Below, one piece after another: positions 6,053 through 13,526 of a DNA stretch of 64,000 nt (the first letter of the stretch is position 1; each line of letters begins with the position of its first letter). The notes beneath the pieces are model-generated. The model had not been told where the DNA came from and did no database searches. It saw nothing but the letters and a program-made list of their open reading frames with translations. A program made the position numbers and the translations under genes. The stretch is from Devosia sp. (lineage in GTDB: Bacteria > Pseudomonadota > Alphaproteobacteria > Rhizobiales > Devosiaceae): positions 117,978-181,977 of the forward strand of contig NZ_JANQAH010000008.1 of assembly GCF_024707125.1 (NCBI RefSeq). The letters are read 5' to 3'.

Positions 6053-8214
6053 CAGAAAGCTCCCTTGATACCGGCCGAAATGGCCACGGTCGGATCGCGC
6101 CCATTGGTCGCCAGATGCACCGAACCGGACAGCGCCACCGCTTCGTTGATCTTGTGATCGAGTTCGAGCCCCAGCCGACCCCAGGTCTGACCATAGGTTC
6201 CGCCCCCGAGCGAGAAGCTGAACAGCCCATCCACCTGCCCCACGGCCGAGGCCGCCGTACCGGTGCGATGCGCCACTTCCAGCGTCGTGCTCAATTTGGT
6301 CTGGCTAGAAAACTCGGTAGTCGCAGTCACGCCCACGCGAATATCGGTATGGCCAAGATTCTGCGCCGCAAAGCGCGCCGGAAATGGCCCGCCGCTTTCG
6401 CTATACCCATCCACATGCAGCGCGCCGAACGACACCGACGCCCACGGATTAAAGCTGGTATTGCCTAGGACAGCCGCTTCCAGCCAATCCGCCCGCACCC
6501 GCACCACGCCACCCATGGCATTGGTCTGCCCGCTCGACACCGCCGTCGCCGCGCCATTGGAATAGGCCCGATCCACCTTGGCCTGCCACCCGCCCAACAT
6601 GCCTGTCACAGACAACAGCAGCGGCGTGCCATCCGGCTGCCAATCCACCTCGCCCAATACATATTGCCCAACCATATTGGCCGCCCCGCCCAGCGACAGC
6701 GCCTGCCAAGAAGCAGTCGTGCCAATCGAGCCCCCGAGGCGCACTGATCCACCAGCCAGATCGACACAGGCCCCGGTCTCCGCCAGCGCCAGATTCGCGC
6801 CACTCTCGCCATAGTGGGCAAAGTCCCCCGTCGCCCAGGCACACATGTCGCCCGAAAGATTTGGCGTCAGCATCAAGGGCCGGTGGTGCGCCCCATTCAT
6901 CGGCAGCCACGTCAGGAATTCGCCGGCGCTGGCGATACCCGCCGCGCCATGCAACGTGGCATTGTACTGCGCCACATCCATCAGGCCGGTCCCCGGGCCG
7001 GGCTGTCCTGAAACCCTCGCGAGATAGGCCCGCTCATTTCCATCCGGAAGAGCCATGACACCCGCAACCACGGTGCCATCGTCCGAAACCGCGGTCGCAT
7101 CCATCAGATATTGGTCGGCTTCCACCGACACCCCATGGCGTCCCAGCCAGTCGTGAACTGACTCCATGCCGGTTTCCTCGACCCAGCGAAACGCCAGCCT
7201 CTGGGGAAGTCCCGCATCACTCCACCCGACGACAATCGTCCCGTCTCGTGAAACCGCATTTGCCGCGCTGTGGTTGAAAGGGTCGCTCCCCAGCGACCCG
7301 AGATTGTACATCTGCACATTGCCGACAACGCCAGTGGTTGCCCCCTCCACCCAGCGGAATGCCTTTGGGTGCCCAACATCATCATTTGACTGGCCAACCA
7401 CGACCCGCCCATCGGCCGAAATGTCGAGCGCCCTCGAAGATCCCGTCATTTCCCCGGTCAGCGATCCGAGGTCCAAGATTATGTCTGCATTGCTGCCGCC
7501 GGCCTCCAACCCCCTGAGGTCCCAGCGAACAGCTCGGCTCAGCGTGGCATTGCCATCGCTGTACCCAGCCGCATAGTTCCCATCGTCCGACACTGCGTGA
7601 GCTGCCCAGTGACCTGCGTCATCCAGACCATTGAGCCGGAACATCTGCTCATTGCCGACCTCCCCGGTCGTCGCGCCTTCGATCCAGGCCCAGGCGCGGG
7701 TCATCCCGGGACGCTTGTAGCCTCCAACGACCCGCTTGCCGTCTCCCGACACATCCCAGGCGTCCATCTGCGCGTTGGGAATACCAACATAGAGCAAGCC
7801 CAGGTCCTGCATGGTCAGCATCGTCGCATCCCATCGGAATGCGCGGTCATGGCCCGAAGGCAGGCGCGACCGGCCTACAATGTAGCGCCCGTCGCCAGAC
7901 ATTCCCCGCGCTTCGCTATAGCTGCCTCCGAAGCTGCCTAGGCTGGTCACCCCGCCATCGGCTTCGTAGTAGACGCTGCGGAGGCCGTTCAGGACGTCAT
8001 CGACATTGCCGACAAAAATGGTGCCATCCGCGCTGACTGCTGGAATGCCGTAGTAGATCCAGCCAAGGTCCGGTCGCGAGAGATCGAGAATTTCCCCGGC
8101 TGCCTCGACGCGCGGCGCCATCACCAGTGCCGTCGTTGCCAACAGCAGGCCAAAGCCGAGCCATTTCCTATTCTGCCGGCGCCGCACCCGCGTCCCAAAA
8201 GCTACTCGCGCCAT
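6052..8214 (-). CDS. HAF-repeat autotransporter
   Basis: A 720-residue surface protein. A long signal-type N-terminus (basic RRRQNRK then a hydrophobic stretch ending PRVEAAG) leads into HAF repeats (about residues 40-390) of the form SGDGRYIVGRS...RAFRWDA and SADGRVVVGQS...KAFRWVE. The C-terminal part (about 460-720) looks like an autotransporter beta barrel ending in a terminal Phe. HAF repeats probably fold as a beta-propeller displayed outside the cell; the ligand is unknown. I start at ATG 8214, preceded by GGAGGGACGT; an upstream start at 8289 has no such site. It is coupled to the small secreted protein at 5573. Confidence 0.8.
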   Translation of the reverse strand: MARVAFGTRVRRRQNRKWLGFGLLLATTALVMAPRVEAAGEILDLSRPDLGWIYYGIPAVSADGTIFVGNVDDVLNGLRSVYYEADGGVTSLGSFGGSYSEARGMSGDGRYIVGRSRLPSGHDRAFRWDATMLTMQDLGLLYVGIPNAQMDAWDVSGDGKRVVGGYKRPGMTRAWAWIEGATTGEVGNEQMFRLNGLDDAGHWAAHAVSDDGNYAAGYSDGNATLSRAVRWDLRGLEAGGSNADIILDLGSLTGEMTGSSRALDISADGRVVVGQSNDDVGHPKAFRWVEGATTGVVGNVQMYNLGSLGSDPFNHSAANAVSRDGTIVVGWSDAGLPQRLAFRWVEETGMESVHDWLGRHGVSVEADQYLMDATAVSDDGTVVAGVMALPDGNERAYLARVSGQPGPGTGLMDVAQYNATLHGAAGIASAGEFLTWLPMNGAHHRPLMLTPNLSGDMCAWATGDFAHYGESGANLALAETGACVDLAGGSVRLGGSIGTTASWQALSLGGAANMVGQYVLGEVDWQPDGTPLLLSVTGMLGGWQAKVDRAYSNGAATAVSSGQTNAMGGVVRVRADWLEAAVLGNTSFNPWASVSFGALHVDGYSESGGPFPARFAAQNLGHTDIRVGVTATTEFSSQTKLSTTLEVAHRTGTAASAVGQVDGLFSFSLGGGTYGQTWGRLGLELDHKINEAVALSGSVHLATNGRDPTVAISAGIKGAF

Positions 8215-8233
8215 ACGTCCCTCCGGCACAATT

Positions 8234-8262
8234 GAAAAAACCGGCCCTTGCGGACCGGCTTT
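8234..8262 (-). terminator. intrinsic terminator after the AraC gene
   Basis: A CCGG-based stem (8241-8246 with 8252-8258) is followed on the minus strand by six T (8240-8235). It lies between the AraC stop at 8345 and the autotransporter start at 8214, so the two genes are probably separate transcripts. Confidence 0.65.
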
Positions 8263-8344
8263 GCCAATTAGGGGACTAGATTGACGCACTCAACGCGAGC
8301 GCCTCACGGGCATAAGCATTGCCGCCGGGCATAATGGCCCGGCG

Positions 8345-9319
8345 CTAGACCTCTTCCTCTTCGTCGCCCCGCTTCCACGCCCCCGGCGTCACGCCAAAGC
8401 GTCGGCGGAAGGCCGTCACGAAATTGCTCACCTGCGCATAGCCCAGCTCCCAGGCCAATTGCTTGAGCGGCAAGGGTGTCCCTTCTTCCAGCGCCACGCG
8501 CGCCGCATCGAGCCGGGCATCGCGCAGAAAGGCGAACACGGTCGTGCCATAGAGCTGGCGAAAGCCTCGATTGAGCCGCTTGGGTGAAAGCCCGACATCC
8601 TTCGCCAGCGCATCGAGGTCGGGCGGCTCGCGCAGGTCGAACAGCAGCCGGTCGCGCGCCATGCGCACTTTCGCCAGGTCGCGCGCCGGCAATGTATCGT
8701 CGGCCAAATGCGACCGGTCGAGCACGCTGAACTGATAGGCCAGAAATTCCAGCGCCTTGGCCTGGCGGAAAATGCGGTTCATCGGCCCGCGAAAGGCCGG
8801 TCGCAGCAGCTCCTGCGCCACGAGACGAAGCTTGGCCGGCAGGGTCGCCATGCCCAGAACATCGTCCTTGCCCCTGTCGAGCGTATCCGTGAAGAGATCA
8901 GGCAGGTTTGAATCGCCACCCACCAGCTCCAGCGCCTCCGGCTCAAGCCGCAGCGACACGGCCCGCCATCCCCGATGCGCATCGATCTCGTAGCGCGCCC
9001 GCCGCTCCACCGGCGTCATCACATAGGCCCGCCCGTCCTCACGCCACATCTGGTCGTCGCAGCCCTCGAGGCTGGCAATCCCCTGGCTGGTCAGGATGGC
9101 GCCAAGAATAAGCCTTCCGGTGCTCGGCTCCCCGCTTTCCACTTCAATATTGAAGCGGCAGCCGGGCGTAGCCTCGCTGCGATAAAGCCAAAGGCCTGGC
9201 AGGACGAGCGTCTCCTCCAGATAGGCCTTGGCAGCCCCATATCGAAAGCTCAAACGCTCCCGATCGTTGAAATCCGCGACATGGCTATGTCGTCCGCTCG
9301 AAAATAACCAGTCCGTCAT
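8345..9319 (-). CDS. AraC-family transcription regulator (PchR-like)
   Basis: A 324-residue regulator. The N-terminal about 210 residues are a sensor part without a clear cupin motif. The C-terminal about 100 residues carry two helix-turn-helix units (DLDALAKDVGLSPKRLNRGF and PLKQLAWELGYAQVSNFVTAFRRRFGVTP), the standard AraC DNA-binding domain. PchR-type members respond to siderophores; the layout matches but no iron gene is adjacent. I chose the ATG at 9319, preceded by GAGGG at suitable distance; longer frames add unrelated residues. The target may be the autotransporter downstream or itself. Confidence 0.88.
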   Translation of the reverse strand: MTDWLFSSGRHSHVADFNDRERLSFRYGAAKAYLEETLVLPGLWLYRSEATPGCRFNIEVESGEPSTGRLILGAILTSQGIASLEGCDDQMWREDGRAYVMTPVERRARYEIDAHRGWRAVSLRLEPEALELVGGDSNLPDLFTDTLDRGKDDVLGMATLPAKLRLVAQELLRPAFRGPMNRIFRQAKALEFLAYQFSVLDRSHLADDTLPARDLAKVRMARDRLLFDLREPPDLDALAKDVGLSPKRLNRGFRQLYGTTVFAFLRDARLDAARVALEEGTPLPLKQLAWELGYAQVSNFVTAFRRRFGVTPGAWKRGDEEEEV

Positions 9320-9456
9320 CCGCGTCCCTCGGAAGCAAGCCCGGAAAGCTAGAAGAAAATCGCCGCTTGTCAAATCACGGGCATTATGAATGCCGGACCC
9401 CAATACATGGCAGAACAGTAAGCGCGCCCCTTCGATTTTCAGCGCCGCGCCATCCC

Positions 9457-9490
9457 AAGAAAAGGGCCCGGTCAAACCGGGCCCTTTCTT
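9457..9490 (-). terminator. intrinsic terminator after the PRC-barrel gene
   Basis: AAAGGGCCCGG and CCGGGCCCTTT pair across TCAAA (about 9461-9487), with further A/T pairing on both sides and a TTTTCTT tail on the minus strand. It sits 18 bases past the stop at 9508. Confidence 0.8.
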
Positions 9491-9507
9491 CTCGGTCGGA
9501 GATGTCG

Positions 9508-9807
9508 CTAGTGACGCGGATGCTCCGGCAACTCCTTGAGCTCGTCCTTCGTCCACGACGTCATGGCATGAACCTCGCCATCTTCGTCGCGCATGAAGTC
9601 AAGTTCGCGCAGCGGCAGGGCAACGGGTTTGGCACCGATACCCAGGAAGCCGCCAACATCGACAATGGCGGTGCTGTCCATCCCGGCGCCGTCGATGTGA
9701 TCAACAGTGCCGACCTTTTCGTCATCGACACCATAGATGGTCGCGCCCTCAAGCATGGCCGGGGTAAGTTCAGTGCTGGAAAGGCGTACGTGATGGCTGT
9801 GGTCCAT
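9508..9807 (-). CDS. PRC-barrel domain protein
   Basis: A 99-residue single PRC-barrel protein. MLEGATIYGVDDEKVGTVDHI is the typical first strand pair, followed by DVGGFLGIGAKPVALPLREL. Such stand-alone beta-barrels in Hyphomicrobiales are cytoplasmic or membrane-associated and often stress-induced, with unknown partners. The His-containing N-terminus (MDHSHHV) is a minor peculiarity. I use ATG 9807 because AAGGAG lies exactly 7 bases upstream; a TTG at 9813 would leave the site only 1 base away. Confidence 0.85.
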   Translation of the reverse strand: MDHSHHVRLSSTELTPAMLEGATIYGVDDEKVGTVDHIDGAGMDSTAIVDVGGFLGIGAKPVALPLRELDFMRDEDGEVHAMTSWTKDELKELPEHPRH

Positions 9808-10000
9808 GGTCAATCTCCTTTCATGTGAGGGACCAACTGCTATCCGCGGGGCTCCGTTCCCCCACGGCCCATCACAATGCTGAGTGTGCCTCCGGGCGCG
9901 TCCTCATAGGCCCAGTGGCCACCGCGCCGCGTGCAAGAAACTCCGGTGCCCGATGATCTCTCCGCCTTCGCTCGCCCAATGGCCTCCTACCCGCCCTCGG

Positions 10001-10047
10001 TTGACATACCTATCACCGCAAGGCATATACATATCAACGATAGGTAT
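10001..10047 (+). promoter_or_regulatory. padR promoter with perfect 9-bp operator-like repeat
   Basis: TTGACA (10001-10006) and CATATA (10024-10029) are spaced 17 bases and form a good sigma-70-type promoter just before padR. ATACCTATC (10006-10014) and GATAGGTAT (10039-10047) are perfect inverted copies flanking the -10 region. PadR repressors commonly bind such repeats in their own promoters, so autorepression is likely. Confidence 0.7.
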
Positions 10048-10051
10048 AAAC

Positions 10052-10390
10052 ATGCCCCCCACTCCATCCACCTTCCTCAATGGCGTCCCCGAACTCCTGG
10101 TCCTGCGCCTGCTGCGCGATCGGGAAATGTATGGTTACGAATTGGTGCAGGCCATCCGCGAGGCCAGCGCCGATCAACTCACCTTCGCCGAAGGCGTCAT
10201 CTATCCGCTGCTCCATACGCTCGAGCGCGACGGCGCCCTCTCCACCCGCCGCCAGACCATCAATGGCCGCAGCCGCGTCTATTATTCCGTCACCCCCACC
10301 GGTCGCGAGCGCTTCGATGCCCTCTCGGCCCATTGGCGCACGCTCACCGGGGCCATCGCCAACGTTCTGGAGGCGCCCCGTCATGCATGA
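10052..10390 (+). CDS. PadR-family transcription regulator
   Basis: A 112-residue winged-helix repressor of the small PadR type. GVPELLVLRLLRDREMYGYELVQAIRE is the family N-terminal helix pair; FAEGVIYPLLHTLERDGAL is the recognition helix and RSRVYYSVTPTGRERF the wing. It is first in a three-gene operon (padR, membrane protein, hydrolase) with overlapping junctions, a common pattern in which PadR controls an envelope-stress or transport function. The ATG at 10052 follows the operator-bearing promoter within five bases, so the transcript may be nearly leaderless. Confidence 0.92.
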   Translation: MPPTPSTFLNGVPELLVLRLLRDREMYGYELVQAIREASADQLTFAEGVIYPLLHTLERDGALSTRRQTINGRSRVYYSVTPTGRERFDALSAHWRTLTGAIANVLEAPRHA

Positions 10391-11030
10391 CCATTTCGTC
10401 GACCTCCGCGAAGACCTCCTTCGCGCCGGCATCTCGCCGCGCCGCGTGAACCGCTATGTCCGGGAACTCTCGGACCACCACGCCGACCTCACCGAACATC
10501 TGGAGGCCCACGGCCATTCCCGCCACGACGCCGAACGAGACGCCCTCCAGCGCCTCGGCTCCCACGATACGCTGCTGTTACCCATGCTCGCCGATACCCG
10601 TTTCCGCAGCATGGCATCACGCTGGCCCGCCCTAGTCTATCTCGGCCTGCCGCTCGTCTCGCAGGTCATTCTGGCACTCCTCGCCGCGCTATCCCTCATC
10701 GCCGCAGCCTCGACGCCGCTCCGCCCCGCCCTGATCGATCTCGCCTCAGGCGCCGCTATCCTCTGGCTTGCCGGTTCCGTCATCCTGAGCTGGGCCGCAA
10801 TTCTCGCCGCCCATCGCCGCCGCGCCTCCATGCGCTGGCCGGTTATCGCGGCCCTCGCCGTTTCCACCCTCGCCGCCGCCACGAATATCGGTGTCACCAT
10901 GCCCCTGGCCGACATCCACGGCGAAATCACCCTCGCGCTCACGCACCCCGCGCCCCTGCCGCTGGTCACCCTCGCGGCCCTCTCCCTCTTGCCCCTCCTG
11001 CTCCATTTCGGCGCCAGGTCCACGACATGA
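10383..11030 (+). CDS. membrane protein with N-terminal HAAS-like domain
   Basis: A 215-residue protein overlapping padR by eight bases. The first about 75 residues are hydrophilic and helical (VNRYVRELSDHHADLTEHLE...DAERDALQRLGS), resembling the HAAS/permease-prefix domain that often accompanies PadR regulators. Four hydrophobic helices follow (about 80-105, 113-138, 143-163, 180-205). It likely receives or passes on a membrane signal within this operon. No enzyme motif is visible. Confidence 0.75.
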   Translation: MHDHFVDLREDLLRAGISPRRVNRYVRELSDHHADLTEHLEAHGHSRHDAERDALQRLGSHDTLLLPMLADTRFRSMASRWPALVYLGLPLVSQVILALLAALSLIAAASTPLRPALIDLASGAAILWLAGSVILSWAAILAAHRRRASMRWPVIAALAVSTLAAATNIGVTMPLADIHGEITLALTHPAPLPLVTLAALSLLPLLLHFGARSTT

Positions 11031-11899
11031 AAAGCCTCGTCGCCCTTGTCATGCTCACCGGCGCGGCGGGCGCGGCCCCGGAAGCCCATCACCTCACCCG
11101 TCCCGATGGCAGCCTCATCCATTACACAATCGACCGCACCGCCGAACCCGCCGCCGGTCTCCTCGTCCTCAGCCAGGGCTCCGGCTGCCGCCCCGGCGCC
11201 CAAAATGCCGCGCTTGCCACCGTCCGCGCCGCCTTCTCCGCCTATGACACGCTGATCGTCGAGAAAGCAGGCATCGCGCCCGAGATGGGAATCGACGAAC
11301 TTAACTGCCCCACCGAATTCTATGATCGCTACACCGTCTCCCAGCGCATCGACGACTACGAAGCCGTCCTTTCCGCGCTCGGCCCCCGGCCCGGCCGCAT
11401 CATCCTCTTCGGCGGCTCCGAAGGTGGTCTCGCCATGGCCATCCTCGCCACCAAACTCGATCCCGATGCCGCCATCATCTTCTCCTCCGCCACCGGCACC
11501 AGTTTTGGCGACATGGTGAAAAGCACCGTCCCACCCGAAGGCCATGCCCACATCGATGCCGGCTTTGCCGCTGCCCGCGCCAATCCCGACAGCAGCGACC
11601 TCTTCGCCGGCCACGCCTATCGCTTCTGGGCTGACATTCTCGATCACCGCTCCATCGACTACATGCGCGAGACCGATACGCCCTTCCTCCTCATCCAGGG
11701 CGGCCTCGACACCTCCTCTCCCCTCGCCGCCGCCCGCGCCACGGCCGATGCCTTCACCACTGACATCAGATGCAACCTGACCTATTGGGAGTTCCCCGCC
11801 CTCGACCACGGCATGCTCGACACCAAAGGTGGCCCCCACCTACCCACAGTCGCCGCCATGGCCGCCGCCTGGGCAGAAAACCCCATCCCTGCCTGCTAA
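11027..11899 (+). CDS. exported alpha/beta hydrolase
   Basis: A 290-residue alpha/beta hydrolase with a short signal-like N-terminus (MKSLVALVMLTGAAGAAPE). The nucleophile elbow is FGGSEGG (Ser about residue 132). A downstream Asp in IQGGLD and a His in LDHGML complete a plausible triad. Substrate is unknown; esterase or peptidase-like activity in the periplasm is possible. Its ATG overlaps the preceding stop as ATGA, making it the third gene of the padR operon. Confidence 0.8.
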   Translation: MKSLVALVMLTGAAGAAPEAHHLTRPDGSLIHYTIDRTAEPAAGLLVLSQGSGCRPGAQNAALATVRAAFSAYDTLIVEKAGIAPEMGIDELNCPTEFYDRYTVSQRIDDYEAVLSALGPRPGRIILFGGSEGGLAMAILATKLDPDAAIIFSSATGTSFGDMVKSTVPPEGHAHIDAGFAAARANPDSSDLFAGHAYRFWADILDHRSIDYMRETDTPFLLIQGGLDTSSPLAAARATADAFTTDIRCNLTYWEFPALDHGMLDTKGGPHLPTVAAMAAAWAENPIPAC

Positions 11900-11920
11900 C
11901 CCCGCCACTAGCCGCGCAAC

Positions 11921-11940
11921 CCGTCCAATATGATGGACGG
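11921..11940. promoter_or_regulatory. perfect inverted repeat before the HD-GYP gene
   Basis: CCGTCCA-ATATGA-TGGACGG lies 22 bases after the hydrolase stop and 62 bases before the HD-GYP start. It has no T-run, so it is either a weak terminator or an operator. Confidence 0.4.
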
Positions 11941-12001
11941 TCAATGCTTCCCATTAAGAGTTTTCTCGTAGAACTGACGGGGAAAGCATGGGGGCACAGG
12001 C

Positions 12002-13399
12002 ATGAAGGACGTCGTTCATCTCTCGGAAGTCGTGGGCGCCCTGAGCTATGCGCTTGACCTGACCGAGGGCCAGCCGATTGGCCATAGCCTGCGCTGCTGC
12101 TGGATCGGCATGCATATCGGCAAGCGTCTGGGACTGTCGGAATCCTCCCTGTCCGACCTCTATTACACGCTTCTGCTCAAGGACATCGGCTGCAGCTCCA
12201 ACGCCGCACGCATCTGCAAGCTCTACCTGGCCGACGACCTGAACTTCAAACACGCCTACAAGCTGATCGACAACAAGCTTCCCGAAGTCCTGCGCTTCCT
12301 GCTTGCCAACACGGCGCGCAAATCCGGCTTCGTCGAACGCCTGCAGACCATGATCAACGTCGCCCGCAGCAGCGGCGAAATCGCCCGCGAGCTGATCGAG
12401 ACACGCTGCCAGCGCGGCGCCGATATCGTGCGCAACATGCACTTCTCGGAAGCCGTCGCCCACGGCATCCTCGACCTCGACGAACACTGGGATGGCACCG
12501 GCCAGCCGCTGCAGCGTCGCGGCCGCGACATTTCCCTCTTCGCCCGCATCGCCCTCATCTCACAGGTGGTCGACGTCTTCTTCATGCGCGGCGGCGCCCC
12601 CGCCGCAGTCGCTGAAGTCAAAAGCCGCTCCGGCCGCTGGTTCGATCCGGAACTGGTCTCAATCGTCTCGACCCTGGAAAACGACGCCTTCTTCTGGCTC
12701 CCCCTCCTCGCCAACGATCTGCCCGATCGCGTCGCCGATCTCGAACCGCAGACCCTCGTGCGCTCAGTCGATGAAGACTATCTCGACGACATCGCCGCCG
12801 GCTTCGCCCAGGTGGTCGACGCCAAAAGCCCCTTCACCGCCGGCCACAGCGATCGCGTGTCCCTCTTCGCCGATCTGATCGCCGAAGAGCTCGGTTGCGA
12901 CCCCGAACACCGCCGCTGGCTCAAGCGCGCCGCGCTTCTCCACGATATCGGTAAGCTCGGTGTTTCCAATTCCGTGCTCGACAAGAATGGCCCGCTCGAC
13001 GAGGAAGAATGGGAACAGGTCCGCAGCCACTCGCAGCTCGGCCGCATCATTCTCTCCAAGATCAGCGCCTTCCGCTCCATGGCCCGCATTGCCGGCGACC
13101 ACCATGAGCGGCTCGACCGCAAGGGCTACCCCTTCGGCATCGGGGCCGCCGAGATCGACCGCGACACCCGCATCGTCACGGCCGCAGATATCTTCGACGC
13201 CCTCACCGCCGACCGACCCTATCGCAAGGCCATGTCGGTCCCCGTCGCCTTCGAAACCATGGAACGCGGCGTCGGCACGGCCATTGACCCGGAAATTTTC
13301 GCCGCCCTGAAACGCGGCTTTGCGCGCATCAATGGCATCGTGGAGGAACCTGCTCCCGCGGACGATGCCGACGCCGACGCCAAGGCGAACGCCGCCTGA
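12002..13399 (+). CDS. HD-GYP phosphodiesterase with degenerate N-terminal HD domain
   Basis: A 465-residue cytoplasmic protein. The C-terminal half (about 270-440) is an HD-GYP domain with LLHDIGKLGVS (HD), HHERLDRKGYPFG (the GYP motif, here GYP intact) and AADIFDALTADRPYRK, so hydrolysis of cyclic di-GMP is expected. The N-terminal half holds a related HD-like domain whose metal site is altered: LLLKDIGCSSN has Lys instead of His. This two-domain layout occurs in other alphaproteobacteria, where the first domain is probably regulatory. It is a single gene; the tail is acidic and Ala-rich. Confidence 0.88.
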   Translation: MKDVVHLSEVVGALSYALDLTEGQPIGHSLRCCWIGMHIGKRLGLSESSLSDLYYTLLLKDIGCSSNAARICKLYLADDLNFKHAYKLIDNKLPEVLRFLLANTARKSGFVERLQTMINVARSSGEIARELIETRCQRGADIVRNMHFSEAVAHGILDLDEHWDGTGQPLQRRGRDISLFARIALISQVVDVFFMRGGAPAAVAEVKSRSGRWFDPELVSIVSTLENDAFFWLPLLANDLPDRVADLEPQTLVRSVDEDYLDDIAAGFAQVVDAKSPFTAGHSDRVSLFADLIAEELGCDPEHRRWLKRAALLHDIGKLGVSNSVLDKNGPLDEEEWEQVRSHSQLGRIILSKISAFRSMARIAGDHHERLDRKGYPFGIGAAEIDRDTRIVTAADIFDALTADRPYRKAMSVPVAFETMERGVGTAIDPEIFAALKRGFARINGIVEEPAPADDADADAKANAA

Positions 13400-13404
13400 C
13401 GCCC

Positions 13405-13419
13405 GTTCCCTTTCCGTTC
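13405..13419 (+). promoter_or_regulatory. LexA (SOS) box upstream of uvrB
   Basis: GTTC-CCTTTCC-GTTC is an exact match to the alphaproteobacterial LexA operator GTTC-N7-GTTC. It lies 6 bases after the HD-GYP stop and 108 bases before the uvrB ATG, the only gene it could serve downstream. Confidence 0.75.
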
Positions 13420-13526
13420 ACAACATGTTAATGGCTGGTCTTCGTTCCCCTGCTGACATTGCGTGACAGGACACCCATCTTAGGGTTCTCCTGCCTCACC
13501 TGTTCTGCTGAAGAAGAGCCCGCGCC

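Noticed and set aside
8215..8289. An earlier start for the autotransporter at 8289
   Set aside because: It would place the preceding terminator hairpin inside the coding sequence and lacks a ribosome site, whereas 8214 has GGAGGG.
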